52,500 nt of DNA, taken from Neocallimastix lanati (nom. inval.) (lineage: Eukaryota > Neocallimastigomycota > Neocallimastigomycetes > Neocallimastigales > Neocallimastigaceae). Location of the stretch: contig JACVTC010000087.1 in the NCBI GenBank assembly GCA_016946835.1, positions 430,001 to 482,500 on the forward strand. Direction: 5' to 3'. Shown here in pieces: positions 26,259 through 38,002 of this stretch. The position numbers and the translations under genes were made by a program. Under the pieces are notes generated by a model. That model did no database searches. It saw nothing but the letters and a program-made list of their open reading frames with translations, and was not told the DNA's origin. Each line of letters opens with the position of its first letter. Positions within the stretch are counted from its first letter, which is position 1.

Positions 26259-27863
26259 GATTTTTTATTATTTTAATATGTTATATTATAAAAAAAAATA
26301 TATTAATACTTTTATTTAAAAAAAAAACTTATCAGATGAAAAATATTATTAAGTTAATTAATTTAAAATTTTTTATGTTGAAAAAAAAAAAAAACTTTGT
26401 GATTTTTTTACCTTTTTATACTTCTTGTTTTTATTATTATTATTTTTTTTTTCTAATATATAATCATAATAATTATAAAAATAAATAATAAATTATTAAT
26501 ATGATACTTAATGTTGCCCTTTATTTCATACATTACATTTAATATTTGAATTTTATTTTGAAATGTATTAAAATTTATAATATATTATTTTAATATAATT
26601 AAATATATTATTATATATTTTATATATACTTCTGTGTTATTTCCGCTTTTCCGATTTTCCTTAAAAATAAATATTAATTTTAATGAATAAAAACTAAAAA
26701 ATAAAAAAAAAAAAAAAAAAAAAATAAAAAAAAAAAAAAAAAATTTAATAAAACAGTAAAAATAATTATTTCAATTAATAAATATGATATTCTGATCATT
26801 GAGTGGAAATTTCTTTTTCGATTATTTATAAAATTTATTAAATAATCTTGATATTTATTACTAAGCAATGATTAACCTAACCCCATTTTAATATTACCAA
26901 TAAATTAAAAAAAAAATTAAATTTTTTTTTTATATATTTAATTTTAAAATGGGGTGAAAGGAATTTCCTCAAAATGAACTTTACCTTTTTAAAATTATAA
27001 TTAATAATGAAAATTGAAAATAAATATTATATTTGAAATTTCAAGAAGATTGCAATAATTTTATAAATAATTAAATAAAAAATAATAAAATATCTTTCAG
27101 AATACAATATTCCGTATAAAGGTTACTATCATAATTGTTATTTCAGTTCTGTTAAATTTTTTTTTTTTTATTATTAAAAAAAAAACTATAATAAGCATTA
27201 TTATTTTTAACAAATATTTTAATATAGAACTATTTCTTAATAATATTTTTGATTTAATAACTTCAATTTCTGAAGTTAAATTCAATTCTGATAATTGTGA
27301 AATTGATTTATTTTTTTATTCTGCTTAATAAAATTCTATTAATAATAAATTGCTTCATAATAACATTTCCAAATAATAAAATTAATATTTTGTAATATAT
27401 AAATAATAATATTTTTTTTTCAATATAAATAATAAAAATAAAATTATTAATTAATAATTTAAATAATAGAAATTCCAAACAATTACGTTGATAAAAAAAA
27501 AAGAAAAAAGGATTAAAGATTACAATTTATTTAAAACTAAGAAAAAAAAACTATTAGTTTATATAAAAATAATAATTAATAAAGTATTAACTTTGAATTG
27601 AAAAAAAAAAAAAGTTAAAATAAAATAATTTATTGATCATTTGATACAATTTAAATACAACATATATTATAAATATTTTTTATTTTTTATTATTATTAAT
27701 TTTTTTTTAATTATAATAAATTTATATTAAAATGTGTAGTAAGATAATATTGCTAATTACTAAAAAATTTTTAATAGAAAGGATTTTAGAAGTATCATTT
27801 ATTTATTTTATAAATTAAAAATTTTATATATGTCAAAAATTAATATTTCAACATTTTTTTTAT
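26259..27863. other. AT-rich intergenic DNA between copies 2 and 3
   Basis: Poly-A tracts (26700-26745), and an inverted repeat built on CCCCATTTTA / TAAAATGGGG (26881-26890 / 26944-26953) enclosing about 53 bases of A/T. No gene seen. Confidence 0.7.
26641..26868 (-). promoter_or_regulatory. Upstream motif set of FrnE-like copy 2
   Basis: TTCCGCTTTTCCG (26641-26653), identical to the boxes of copy 5, plus ACTAAGCAA (26860-26868), a partial match to TTGCTAAGCAA. Located about 380-610 bp upstream of the start codon. Confidence 0.5.
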
Positions 27864-28568
27864 TTAATGACATCCATCAGGGCCACAAACCATTCCTTTC
27901 TTTGATTTAATAAGTTCATTATCAATAGCACATATAATCATCTTTTTCATTTCATCTTTGCTTTCACAACCTGAAATAATATATATGTCATTAATTACAA
28001 AATATGGTACTCCAAAGACACCTGCTTTATGGGCTTCGTTTTCATCTTTTCTTACATCTTCTAAAAATGCTTCACTCTCTATCATTTTAATTATTTCCTT
28101 TTTTTTTAATCCTACTTCTATTCCAATTTTAATAAGAACGGATTTATCAGAGAGAACTAAATTTTTGGTGAAATAGGCATCAAATAAAAGATGAATAATT
28201 TTATTAATATCTTTTCCTTTACTTTCAGCAAGCTTTGTTAATCTATGAGCATCAAGCATATTTGTATATAAAGTATCAGCATATCTGAAATCAATTCCTT
28301 CATCTCTTCCCATTTTCGATATTTCCTCAATTTCATTTCGAGCCTCTTCAAGAGTCATTCCATATTTTTTAGCAAAACGTTCATCTGTCTTTGAAACAAC
28401 TTTTCTATTTGTATAGGGATTTAATTCAAATGATTTCATTTTAAGATTAACCATATCATCTACTTTCATTTCCTTTAAAACAGATTCTAATCTTTTTTCT
28501 CCAATATAACAATATGGACATGCATAATCAGACCAATATACAATATCTAATTTATTTAATGATTCCAT
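27864..28568 (-). CDS. FrnE/DsbA-family thiol oxidoreductase, copy 3
   Basis: Same single-exon 234-aa architecture: CPYC at 17-20, DAHRLTKLAESKGKD, cis-Pro loop GVPYFVIN, Cys201 in SGC, and the terminal CGPDGCH with its CX4C pair. It is more divergent than copies 4-7: NPYTNRKVVSKTDERF in the helical insert, GLKKKEIIKMIESEAF, and a Lys-rich end KSKKGMV. It is the only array member whose upstream 2 kb shows neither the TCCG pair nor the TAAGCA near-palindrome, so it may be expressed differently. Confidence 0.95.
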   Translation of the reverse strand: MESLNKLDIVYWSDYACPYCYIGEKRLESVLKEMKVDDMVNLKMKSFELNPYTNRKVVSKTDERFAKKYGMTLEEARNEIEEISKMGRDEGIDFRYADTLYTNMLDAHRLTKLAESKGKDINKIIHLLFDAYFTKNLVLSDKSVLIKIGIEVGLKKKEIIKMIESEAFLEDVRKDENEAHKAGVFGVPYFVINDIYIISGCESKDEMKKMIICAIDNELIKSKKGMVCGPDGCH

Positions 28569-29761
28569 TTTTAGATTTTATTTTTAAGTTCAATTTTTTT
28601 TTTAAAGTGTTTTATTCTTCAAAAGATATTTTACTTTTACCTTTTACAGATAAAAAAAAAAAAAAGCAAAACAAAAAATGTTAAAAAAAAAAAGAAATTA
28701 AAATTTTGTTTATTTCTTTATATATTATTTTTACTTAAGTTTTTATTGGTAAATAACAAATCTAAAAATTTTATCAAATGAAATTTTTTTAATTTATAAA
28801 ATTCTATAATTAAAATAAATATTTACTATTTATATACTTTTTATTTTAATTTTCTGAATAGATTTATTTATATTTTATTATTTTTACTAATATAAAACTG
28901 AACATTTTATTTTATTTTATTTTTAATTTACTCCACTTTTTTTCCATTATATTTATTAAATATTAATAATTAAATTTTATAATATACAACTTTATTTAAA
29001 CCCAAACTCTACTTTTTCCATTTTCTATTATAAAATATATTTTATTGTAAAAAGTATTTATTAAAAATTTCTTATTATTAAAATTTAATATTGAAAATTA
29101 TATAAAATTTACTAAAATTATCATTAATTTTTTTTTTTTATAAGAAATCGTTGTATATTGATATAAAACAAATTGGTGTAATTAACCTATTTGTATATTT
29201 TAATAATAAATATTAAATATTGAAATTTAATATCTTTTCTGTCAATAATAATTTTTTATAATCATTTCTTATTTGAATTAAATATTAATATATATTCTAT
29301 AATATATTAATAAAATAGTTTATTTTATTTTATATATTTTATAATTAAATATATTTAATAATTTTATTATAATTAATAGTTATTATATATTATATAATAT
29401 ATTATAATATAATTATATATGTATAACTGATATTATTAATTATATTATCTATATATTATTGTTTTATATTTAGTTTATTATTAAACTAAATATAAAATTG
29501 ATATTTGATACATGCATGTTAAGTACCCTATTGCAACAACTTATATTCAATACACACATACTTGTTTACATGTTGTTAAATTAACATATTTTTATATTTT
29601 GTATATTTATCACAAAAATCATTAAGTTGCTCCAAATTATATTTTAAATATTGAAAATCACGTGATTTTTGGATTTTCAAAATTTTCATTTACTCTTACA
29701 ATACTAGCCATGGAAAAATATAATATAATATACATAGTATTTTCTTATTTAAAATGTATTA

Positions 29762-29833
<72 letters not shown>

Positions 29834-30595
29834 TTTTTTTTTTTTTTTTTCACTTGTAATGGTAGGTTTAAAATATAAAATTATTTTAGATTTATCCTTT
29901 TGTGTACTAAAGGATATGACTAATGAAATATGGTTATATTATTTTTATTAATTTTTTAATATTAAGTATTCTTATGCATACGATTTTACCAAAAAATAAA
30001 ATTTTATAACAGGATTTTAATTTGGAATAATTATAAATTTCATATTTTAAAATAATATTAATAATGTTCATTATAAATTAATACAATTATTTCTCTATTA
30101 TTAAATTTTTATCATCTATAATTATAAATGTAGTAATATTACATTTTAGTATAACAATAATATGATCCTTTATATATATTTTTATATAAAAATTAATAAT
30201 TTATAAAAATGAAACACTTATTATATTTTAAATATTGATTTACACCTAATAATCAAGATAAATAAATATATAAAGATAAATAAATATATAAATATGCTCA
30301 ATATAAAAAAAAATTTTATTTATTTATTTATTTATTTATTTATTTTTTATTAAAATTTAATTTAATAGAAATATCTAAAAACTTGAAAATAATATACATA
30401 TATATATATATATAATAAAAATAAATATAAAATATATACTTTTTTAAAAATTTATTAAAATAATTTAATTTTATAAATTTTTATAAGAAAATTAAAAAAT
30501 ACAATGGCAGGGATATCAAATAAATAGAATTTTTTTTTTTTAAATTAATAGTATTATAAATGACATTTAAAATTTAATGTGAATTTTACTTTTAA
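28569..30595. other. AT-rich intergenic DNA between copies 3 and 4
   Basis: Contains a (TTA)n array with poly-T (about 29761-29850), (TTTA)n (30317-30345) and otherwise unstructured AT DNA. No conserved upstream motif set was found. Confidence 0.7.
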
Positions 30596-31300
30596 TTAAT
30601 GACATCCATCTGGTCCGCACATCATTCCAGATCCGGATTTTGCAAGTTCGTCATCTAAAGCACTCATTAAACTTTCTTTTATATCATTCTTATCGGGACA
30701 GCCATAGATACTATATTTATCATTAATAACGAAGAATGGAACTCCATGAATTCCCATCATATAAGCTTCACTTTCATCTTTTCTAACTTTATCTTTGAAT
30801 TGATCACTATCAAGCATTTCGGTAATTTCTTTTTCTTCTAAACCAACTTCTTTTCCAATGCTGATAAGAACTGATCTATCTGAAAGAACTAAATTCTTAG
30901 TGAAGTAGGCATCAAATAAAAGATAAATGACTTTATCAACATCTTTTCCTTTACTTTCAGCTAATTTTGTTAAACGATGAGCATCAAGCATATTAGAATA
31001 TAAGGTATCAGCATATTTGAAATCAATTCCTTCATCTCTTCCTAATTTAGAAATATGTTCAATTTTATTTCTGGCACCTTGAAGAGATAAACCATATTTT
31101 TTAGCAAATCTTTCATCTGTTTTTGATTCAACTTTTGAACTAGCATTTGGATTTAATTCGAATGACTTCATTTTAAGAGTAACCATATCATCTATTTTCA
31201 TATCTTTCAGAACAGATTCTAATCTTTTTTCCCCAATATAACAATATGGGCAAGCATAATCAGACCAGTAAACAATATTTAATTTCTTTGAATTTTCCAT
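30596..31300 (-). CDS. FrnE/DsbA-family thiol oxidoreductase, copy 4
   Basis: 234 aa, single exon. The start is the ATG at 31300 (MENSKKLN); the frame opens slightly earlier only with a TTG. CPYC active site, cis-Pro loop GVPFFVIN, Cys201 in YGC, terminal CGPDGCH. The first 49 or so residues are identical to copy 6, and about 600 bp of upstream DNA is shared with it, so copies 4 and 6 are recent duplicates. A CTATAAAAGGC box lies about 165 bp upstream (minus strand, 31463-31473). Confidence 0.96.
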   Translation of the reverse strand: MENSKKLNIVYWSDYACPYCYIGEKRLESVLKDMKIDDMVTLKMKSFELNPNASSKVESKTDERFAKKYGLSLQGARNKIEHISKLGRDEGIDFKYADTLYSNMLDAHRLTKLAESKGKDVDKVIYLLFDAYFTKNLVLSDRSVLISIGKEVGLEEKEITEMLDSDQFKDKVRKDESEAYMMGIHGVPFFVINDKYSIYGCPDKNDIKESLMSALDDELAKSGSGMMCGPDGCH

Positions 31301-33425
31301 TTTCAATTATTTTAATAAATATTTTATGAAAAAAAAAATTTTTTTTAAAAAGTTAAGTAAAAATTTTTAATAATTTTAATAATATTTATTTTATTTTTTT
31401 TACTTTTTAATCGAATAAGTAATTTGAAATTGACAGAAAACTAAAATCTTGGAAAATTTTGAGCCTTTTATAGTTTTTTTTACTTTTTTTTTTTTTATTT
31501 AATTTATTTAATTAATAAAAATGCTAAGAAGATTTAATAAATTAATTCTAAGAAAATCTTTTTTTACAATCAAAAATATTATTAAAATTATTAAAATTAT
31601 TAATTATTTTTTTATTTAGTTATTTAGTTTTTTTAATTATTTATTTTTATAACATTATTAATAATAATATTTTTGTGATTAAAAAAAATTTTTTTTTTTT
31701 TTTTTGTTTCATTTTAAATCCGATCATCCGCATCAAAATTGATAATCTAATTATAAATATCTGAAACAGAAATTTTAATATTTCTTTACCCAGTAAAAAA
31801 TTGCTAAGCAAAATATAATTAATATGTTAAAAATAAAATAAAATATTGGTATTATATATATTTTTGAAAATTATATAAATTAAAAGTATTACTAATTGAC
31901 ATAAAAATTTATATTTGTTATATTTAAATTTATAAATTTATGTATACTAAATTTACCCTTAATTCTCATTTTTGAAAGAGAATTATTTTACAACTTTTAA
32001 AGAATAAAAATAAATAACACTAAAAATCAATTTATAACAAAAATATAAAATAAATATTTAGAACTTACTTATTTTATTTTTGTTAATACATTAAAAACAC
32101 AATAAAAATAGTTTAAAGTATATTTTATTAAAAAAAAATATAACTTTTATCTATTAATTCATTTATTAGTCTTTGTAATATTAACACAATATAAATTAGT
32201 CTTTGTAATATTTCTCTAATATAATGAAAATTGGAAAATCAATTTTATTTCATGTAAAATTGAAAAATAACTTAATTTACATTATTTCTTTTTGAATTAT
32301 TAATATATTTCTTTTTTTTTTTAGAATATATTTATAGAAATATAATATATTTTAATATATTATATTGTATTGTAATATAAAAATATATTTTTAATTTGTT
32401 TAACGTATACATTTAATGATTTGTATACAATTTGTATTAATTTTTTTTTTTTTATAAATATTTATTAAATTTTTATAATTTTTATCACTAATATTAAAAT
32501 ATATATATAAAAACCAGGAATGTCGGCTTTAGCATTTTAATTATTAATAAAAAATATTATTTATATCTTAAATTTCTATTTATTGTAATATTTTTAATTT
32601 TACATTTTAATTATAATAATTCAATTTATAATTTTACTAAAAATATTTTTTTCAAAATTATATATTGTTTAGATTATTTTATTATATATATATATATTTT
32701 TTTTTATCATAAGTAATAGACATAAATTTATACAGATATATTTAGGCTAAAATATTATTTGAAATTAAACAAAAAAGATAAATATTTTATTCATACAAAT
32801 AAATTTTAAAATTTTAATATTATTTTATTAATAAAATTTATAAATCTTGATAATATATATATATATATATATTTTTTTTATTATATCAATTGAAAATTTT
32901 ATAAAATATTTTTAAAATTATAATAATACCATAATATTATAATAATTTTTTTTTTCCTATAATATATTACTGTCTTTATGATGGATTTTAGTATATTTAA
33001 AATATATAATATAAAATAAATATTTAAATTTTTATTATTCTTAATAATATATTATATATAATTAGTAAAAAAAAAAATTTATAATTAAAATTTTTTACAT
33101 TAGAAATTTATAGTACAACAAATATTATTATAAATCAATATTTTATTTGAATAGGATAAATAATTTTTTTTTTTTTTAAAAAAAGTAATAATAAAGGAAA
33201 AAATAATTTTTTATTTCTTTTTTTTTTTTTATATTTTATATTTTTTAAATATAATTATTAAAAAATTAAATATATTGCCATTATTTTATTGCTTTTTTTT
33301 TTTTAAATAAAAATTTATAATTAAAAATTATTGAAATTTATTTTTAATAGAATAATTGTTGTTTTAAAGGCAATGTTAATTTAAATAGTTTAATATTAAA
33401 GATATTATATTTTGAGATATTATTT
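31301..33425. other. AT-rich intergenic DNA between copies 4 and 5
   Basis: 31301-31890 is homologous to 36304-36890 upstream of copy 6. The remainder is AT-rich DNA without a recognised feature. Confidence 0.8.
31719..31811 (-). promoter_or_regulatory. Upstream motif set of FrnE-like copy 4
   Basis: ATCCGATCATCCG (31718-31730), then TTACCCAGTAAAAAA (31786-31800) abutting TTGCTAAGCAA (31801-31811). Same order and spacing as upstream of copy 6; about 420-510 bp from the start codon. Confidence 0.55.
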
Positions 33426-34130
33426 TTAGTGACATCCATCAGGACCACAGGACATTCCTGATCCAGAATTTTCGAGATGATCATTCAAGGCATCCATTAA
33501 AATTCTTTTCATTCCTTCTCTACTTTGACAACCATAAATTCTAAATTTATCATTAATAACAAAGAACGGAACTCCTTGAACTCCCATTTTATATGCTTCA
33601 CTTTCATCTTTTCTAATTTCATCCTTGAATTTATCACTATCAAGCATTTCGATAATTTCTTTTTCTTCTAAACCAACTTCTTTTCCAATTTTGATAAGAA
33701 CAGATCTATCTGAAAGAACTAAATTTTTAGTGAAATATCCATCAAACAAAAGATAAATGACTTTATCAACATCTTTTCCTTTACTTTCAGCTAATTTTGT
33801 TAAACGATGAGCATCAAGCATATTAGTATATAAGGTATCAGCATATTTGAAATCAATTCCTTCAGCTCTTCCCAATTTTGAAATTTTTTCTATTTGATTT
33901 CTTGCACCTTCAATAGACATCCCATACTTCATAGCGAAACGAACATCAGTTTTTGATTCAACCTTGGGACTAGCGTTTGGATTTAACTCAAAAGCTTTCA
34001 TTTTAAGATTAACCATATCTTTTATTTTCATATCTTTCAGAACAGATTCTAATCTTTTTTCACCAATATAACAGTAGGGACAAGCAAAATCAGACCAATA
34101 GACAACATTAATTTTCTTTAAAGCATTCAT
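33426..34130 (-). CDS. FrnE/DsbA-family thiol oxidoreductase, copy 5
   Basis: 234 aa, single exon, start ATG at 34130. CPYC (the motif reads SDFACPYC), cis-Pro loop GVPFFVIN, Cys201 in YGC, terminal CGPDGCH. A 197-bp tract (33529-33725), covering GKEVGLEEKEIIEML through INDKFRIYGC, is identical at the DNA level to copy 7 (38106-38302), although flanking coding differs; this looks like gene conversion. The TATA-like element is less clear than in most of the other copies. Confidence 0.96.
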   Translation of the reverse strand: MNALKKINVVYWSDFACPYCYIGEKRLESVLKDMKIKDMVNLKMKAFELNPNASPKVESKTDVRFAMKYGMSIEGARNQIEKISKLGRAEGIDFKYADTLYTNMLDAHRLTKLAESKGKDVDKVIYLLFDGYFTKNLVLSDRSVLIKIGKEVGLEEKEIIEMLDSDKFKDEIRKDESEAYKMGVQGVPFFVINDKFRIYGCQSREGMKRILMDALNDHLENSGSGMSCGPDGCH

Positions 34131-34495
34131 GTTTTGATTATTTAATTTATATTGTGTGTTTATATATTAAAAATTTTCTTTAATAAATTATATTATTTTC
34201 AAAATAAAAAATATTTTAAACCTTTAATATTATTTTATTATAAATGAAAATTTAAAATTTAAAAAAAAAAAAAAAAAAAAAATTTTTTTGTCTTATATAT
34301 ATTTATATTTTTAATAATTAATAATGAATTAAATAAATATAATAAATCAAATTATTATATTAATAATATAAAATTAAAAAATTCTAATATTTATAAATTA
34401 AAATAATTTCCGCTTTTCCGTTCTTTTTTATTTAATCTGAATTATTATTTATTTTATTTTATTTAATTTTTCTAAAACATTAACCACAACAACAA

Positions 34496-34529
<34 letters not shown>

Positions 34530-35540
34530 AAGAAAGAAAATAGAAAATTAAGAAATAAAAGAAAAAAAAAAATTAATATTTAATAAAATAAAAATTTAAT
34601 AGAACTTTCTATTAAATAATTTTACTGAAAATTGCTAAGCATTAAATTGTTACACATTTTAATTTCGCCATTTTCTCTATAAAATAAATAAAGAGATTAG
34701 TTTGATTTAATATAAATTTTTATAAAAAAAAAAATAATGAAAAAAAAAAAAAAAAAAAAAAAAAAGAATATAATTGGAATATTTATTAAAATAATATCTG
34801 ATAAAATAAATTATTAAAAATTGTACTTTTAATAATGATTATTATTAATTTTATTAATTTTATTATCTTTATTATCTTTATAATAATTTCAACAATAAAA
34901 AATAATTTTTATTAAAAGATTTAAAAGATTTTAAGAGAAACATCTTTAAGACTATATATCTATTATATAATATTAATAAAATAAATAAGTTCTAATATTA
35001 AATTAAAAAAATTATACTAGTAGTAAAAAAAAATTAGTAAATTAAAATGGTCATAAACTTTTATATATCAAATAGAATAATTTTTATTAAAAATAAATGA
35101 AATGTAATAATTTAATTTTCATATAAATATATATATATATATCAGATTTTATTTTTAATTTTATTTATTTTGAAATAATATTTAGTAAATAAAATTAATG
35201 TTTTTTTAAACTTTTAATATTTTTTGATTATTAATTTATTATAAGAAATTATAATATTTAATTTAACTATTAATAATATTATAACTAGCAAAATGATACT
35301 ATTTTTTCTAGTTTTAAATAATTTTTTTATGAATGAATGAAAAAGATAATATATGTGTGATTATTTACTAACGCTATTCACTAATTTAAAAATATATTTT
35401 TGTTTAATTTTTTATAAATAACTATATTATATATATCAAATTCAAATTTTTAATATAAATTTATAAAATTATATTAATAAAAGTATTTTCGATAGATATT
35501 TTTCTTTGTACTTATTTTCCATGATTTTACTTTTATATAT

Positions 35541-35580
<40 letters not shown>

Positions 35581-35598
35581 TTTTAGATTTATTTCAAT
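34131..35598. other. AT-rich intergenic DNA between copies 5 and 6
   Basis: Long poly-A tracts (34498-34527, 34739-34765), (TA)n at 35129-35141 and 35541-35570. No gene seen apart from the upstream motif set of copy 5. Confidence 0.75.
34408..34641 (-). promoter_or_regulatory. Upstream motif set of FrnE-like copy 5
   Basis: TTCCGCTTTTCCG (34408-34420), the same 13-mer as upstream of copy 2, and TTGCTAAGCA (34632-34641), about 280-510 bp upstream of the start codon. Confidence 0.5.
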
Positions 35599-36303
35599 TT
35601 AATGACATCCATCAGGACCACATATCATTCCAGTTCCTGATTTTGCTAGTTGATCATCTAATGCTTCCATTATTGTATCTTTCATATCTTCTTTACTTGG
35701 ACAGCCATAGATTGTATATTCATCATTAATGACAAAGAAGGGTACCCCATGAATCCTCATTTTAATAGCTTCACTTTCATCTTTTCTAACTTCATCAGTA
35801 AATTGATCACTATCAAGCATTTCGATAATTTCTTTTTCTTCTAAACCAACTTCTTTTCCAATTTTGATAAGAACTGATCTATCTGAAAGAACTAAATTCT
35901 TAGTGAAGTAAGCATCAAATAAAAGAAAAATAATTTTATCAACATCTTTTCCTTTACTTTCAGCTAATTTTGTTAAACGATGGGCATCAAACATATTAGT
36001 ATATAAGGTATCAGCATATCTGAAATCAATTCCTTCGTCTCTTCCTAATTTAGAAATATGTTCAATTTTATTTCTAGCACCATTAAGAGATAAACCATAT
36101 TTTCTTGCAAAACGTTCATCAGTTCTAGATACAACCTTATTGTCAGCTTCTGGATCTAATTCAAATGATTTCATTTTAAGAGTAACCATATCATCTATTT
36201 TCATATCCTTTAAAACAGATTCTAATCTTTTTTCCCCAATATAACAATATGGGCAAGCATAATCAGACCAGTAAACAATATTTAATTTCTTTGAATTTTC
36301 CAT
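35599..36303 (-). CDS. FrnE/DsbA-family thiol oxidoreductase, copy 6
   Basis: 234 aa, single exon, start ATG at 36303 (MENSKKLN). CPYC, cis-Pro loop GVPFFVIN, Cys201 in YGC, terminal CGPDGCH. It is identical to copy 4 over the first 49 or so residues, then differs in the helical insert (DPEADNKVVSRTDERFAR). It has MFDAHRLTK where the paralogues have MLDAHRLTK. A CTATAAAAGGG box lies about 175 bp upstream (minus strand, about 36476-36486), followed on the plus strand by a 37-T run. Confidence 0.96.
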   Translation of the reverse strand: MENSKKLNIVYWSDYACPYCYIGEKRLESVLKDMKIDDMVTLKMKSFELDPEADNKVVSRTDERFARKYGLSLNGARNKIEHISKLGRDEGIDFRYADTLYTNMFDAHRLTKLAESKGKDVDKIIFLLFDAYFTKNLVLSDRSVLIKIGKEVGLEEKEIIEMLDSDQFTDEVRKDESEAIKMRIHGVPFFVINDEYTIYGCPSKEDMKDTIMEALDDQLAKSGTGMICGPDGCH

Positions 36304-36484
36304 TTTCAATTCTTTTAATAAATATTTTATATATATATATATTTTTTTTTCAGAGAGTTAAGTAAAAATATTTAAATAATTTTAATAATAGTTATTTTAT
36401 TTCTTTTTACTTTTTCTTTTTAAATAAATAAGTAATTTGAAATTGACAGAAAACTAAAATATTGAAAAATTTTGACCCTTTTAT

Positions 36485-36524
<40 letters not shown>

Positions 36525-38002
36525 TTAATTTGTTTAATTAATTAAAATGTTAGGCAGATTTAATAAATTAATTCTAAAAAAATCTTTTACAATCAAAATT
36601 ATTATTAAAATTATTAATTATTTTTTATTTAGTTATTTAGTTTTTTAATTATTTATTTTTATAATATTATTAATAATAATATTTTTGTGATTTAAAAAAA
36701 AATTTTTTTTTTTTTAATTTTTCATTTTAAATCCGATCATCCGCATCATAAATATCTGAAACAGAAATTTTAATATTTCTTTACCCAATAAAAAAATTGG
36801 TAAGCAAAATATAATTAATATGTTAAAAATAAAATAAAATATTGGTATTATATATATTTTTGAAAATTATATAAATTAAAAGTATTACTAATATTAAAAA
36901 TAAACAAATAAACAAAAAACAAAAAACAAAAAACAAAAAGAAAAAAAAAAAATATATATATATATATATATAATTATAATATATATATTGAAATATTTCT
37001 ATTAAATTTTGAATTATATAATGAAAAAAAAAATGTAATTTATATTTAACAGAATATTAATAATAAATAAATAAAAACGAAAAATTGTATTTAATATTCA
37101 ACTATTCATAAAATATATAATATATATCATACCTTTAACACCAATTTATTATCATATTTTAATATAATTAGATTTATTATTCATTATTAATAATGATTAT
37201 AATTAAAAATTCATTTCTTTTTTATATATTATTAGTGTAATACAATAACTAATATTATTAATAAAAGAGAATATGTAAATTAAAATATTTAAGTAAAACT
37301 CAATGAATCTTTATATATTAATATTATATTTATATATATTAAATTTAAATATAATTAAATATTAATATATAAAGATAAATTTAATGTATATAAATATTAT
37401 TTTTAAATAGTAATTTTTAGTTAATTTTTTTATTAATAAAGAATTTTAAATATTTCTATAGAAAAATTATTCAATGAAATATAAAATAAACATTTACATA
37501 ATATATATAATTTATAAATTCCAAATATTTCAAATGAATTTTAATTTTATAAATATAATTATTATTAATAAACGATATTATCAAATTTTATTAATGTATA
37601 ATTTATATAATTTATAAGAGTAAAAATTAAAGTATATTATTTTTTTTAATGTTTTTTATTTATGATTTTAATAGAAATATATATATATTATTTTTTTTTA
37701 TTTTTATATTAATAAATAATAAAGATAAAGAATAGTAATTAATAATCTGTATAAATTTTCAAAATTATAAAAAAAAAAAAAAAGAAAAAATTAAACAATC
37801 GACTTTTTTTTTTTTAAAGTTAATTTTTTTTTAATAGAAAAACAAAAGAAATTGTTTTTTTTTTTTTTTTACTTTTTAATAATAAAAAAGTTTTTAAATT
37901 TAAATTATTATATGTTAATAAAAATAATTGTTATTTTATTTTTTTTTATTTTTTAAGAATAATCTAAGTAATTTAAATAACTTAATATAATATTATTTAG
38001 GT
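36304..38002. other. AT-rich intergenic DNA between copies 6 and 7
   Basis: 36304-36890 is a diverged duplicate of the region upstream of copy 4. The rest holds a CAAAAAA repeat (36908-36940), (TA)n (36953-36972) and plain AT DNA. Confidence 0.8.
36731..36807 (-). promoter_or_regulatory. Upstream motif set of FrnE-like copy 6
   Basis: ATCCGATCATCCG (36731-36743), TTACCCAATAAAAAA (36781-36795) and TTGGTAAGCAA (36797-36807). One base of the palindrome differs from copy 4. Confidence 0.55.

Noticed and set aside
26881-26953. Inverted repeat CCCCATTTTA / TAAAATGGGG as a terminal inverted repeat of a small transposon
   Set aside because: Only about 70 bp in all, no target-site duplication seen and no second copy in the window.
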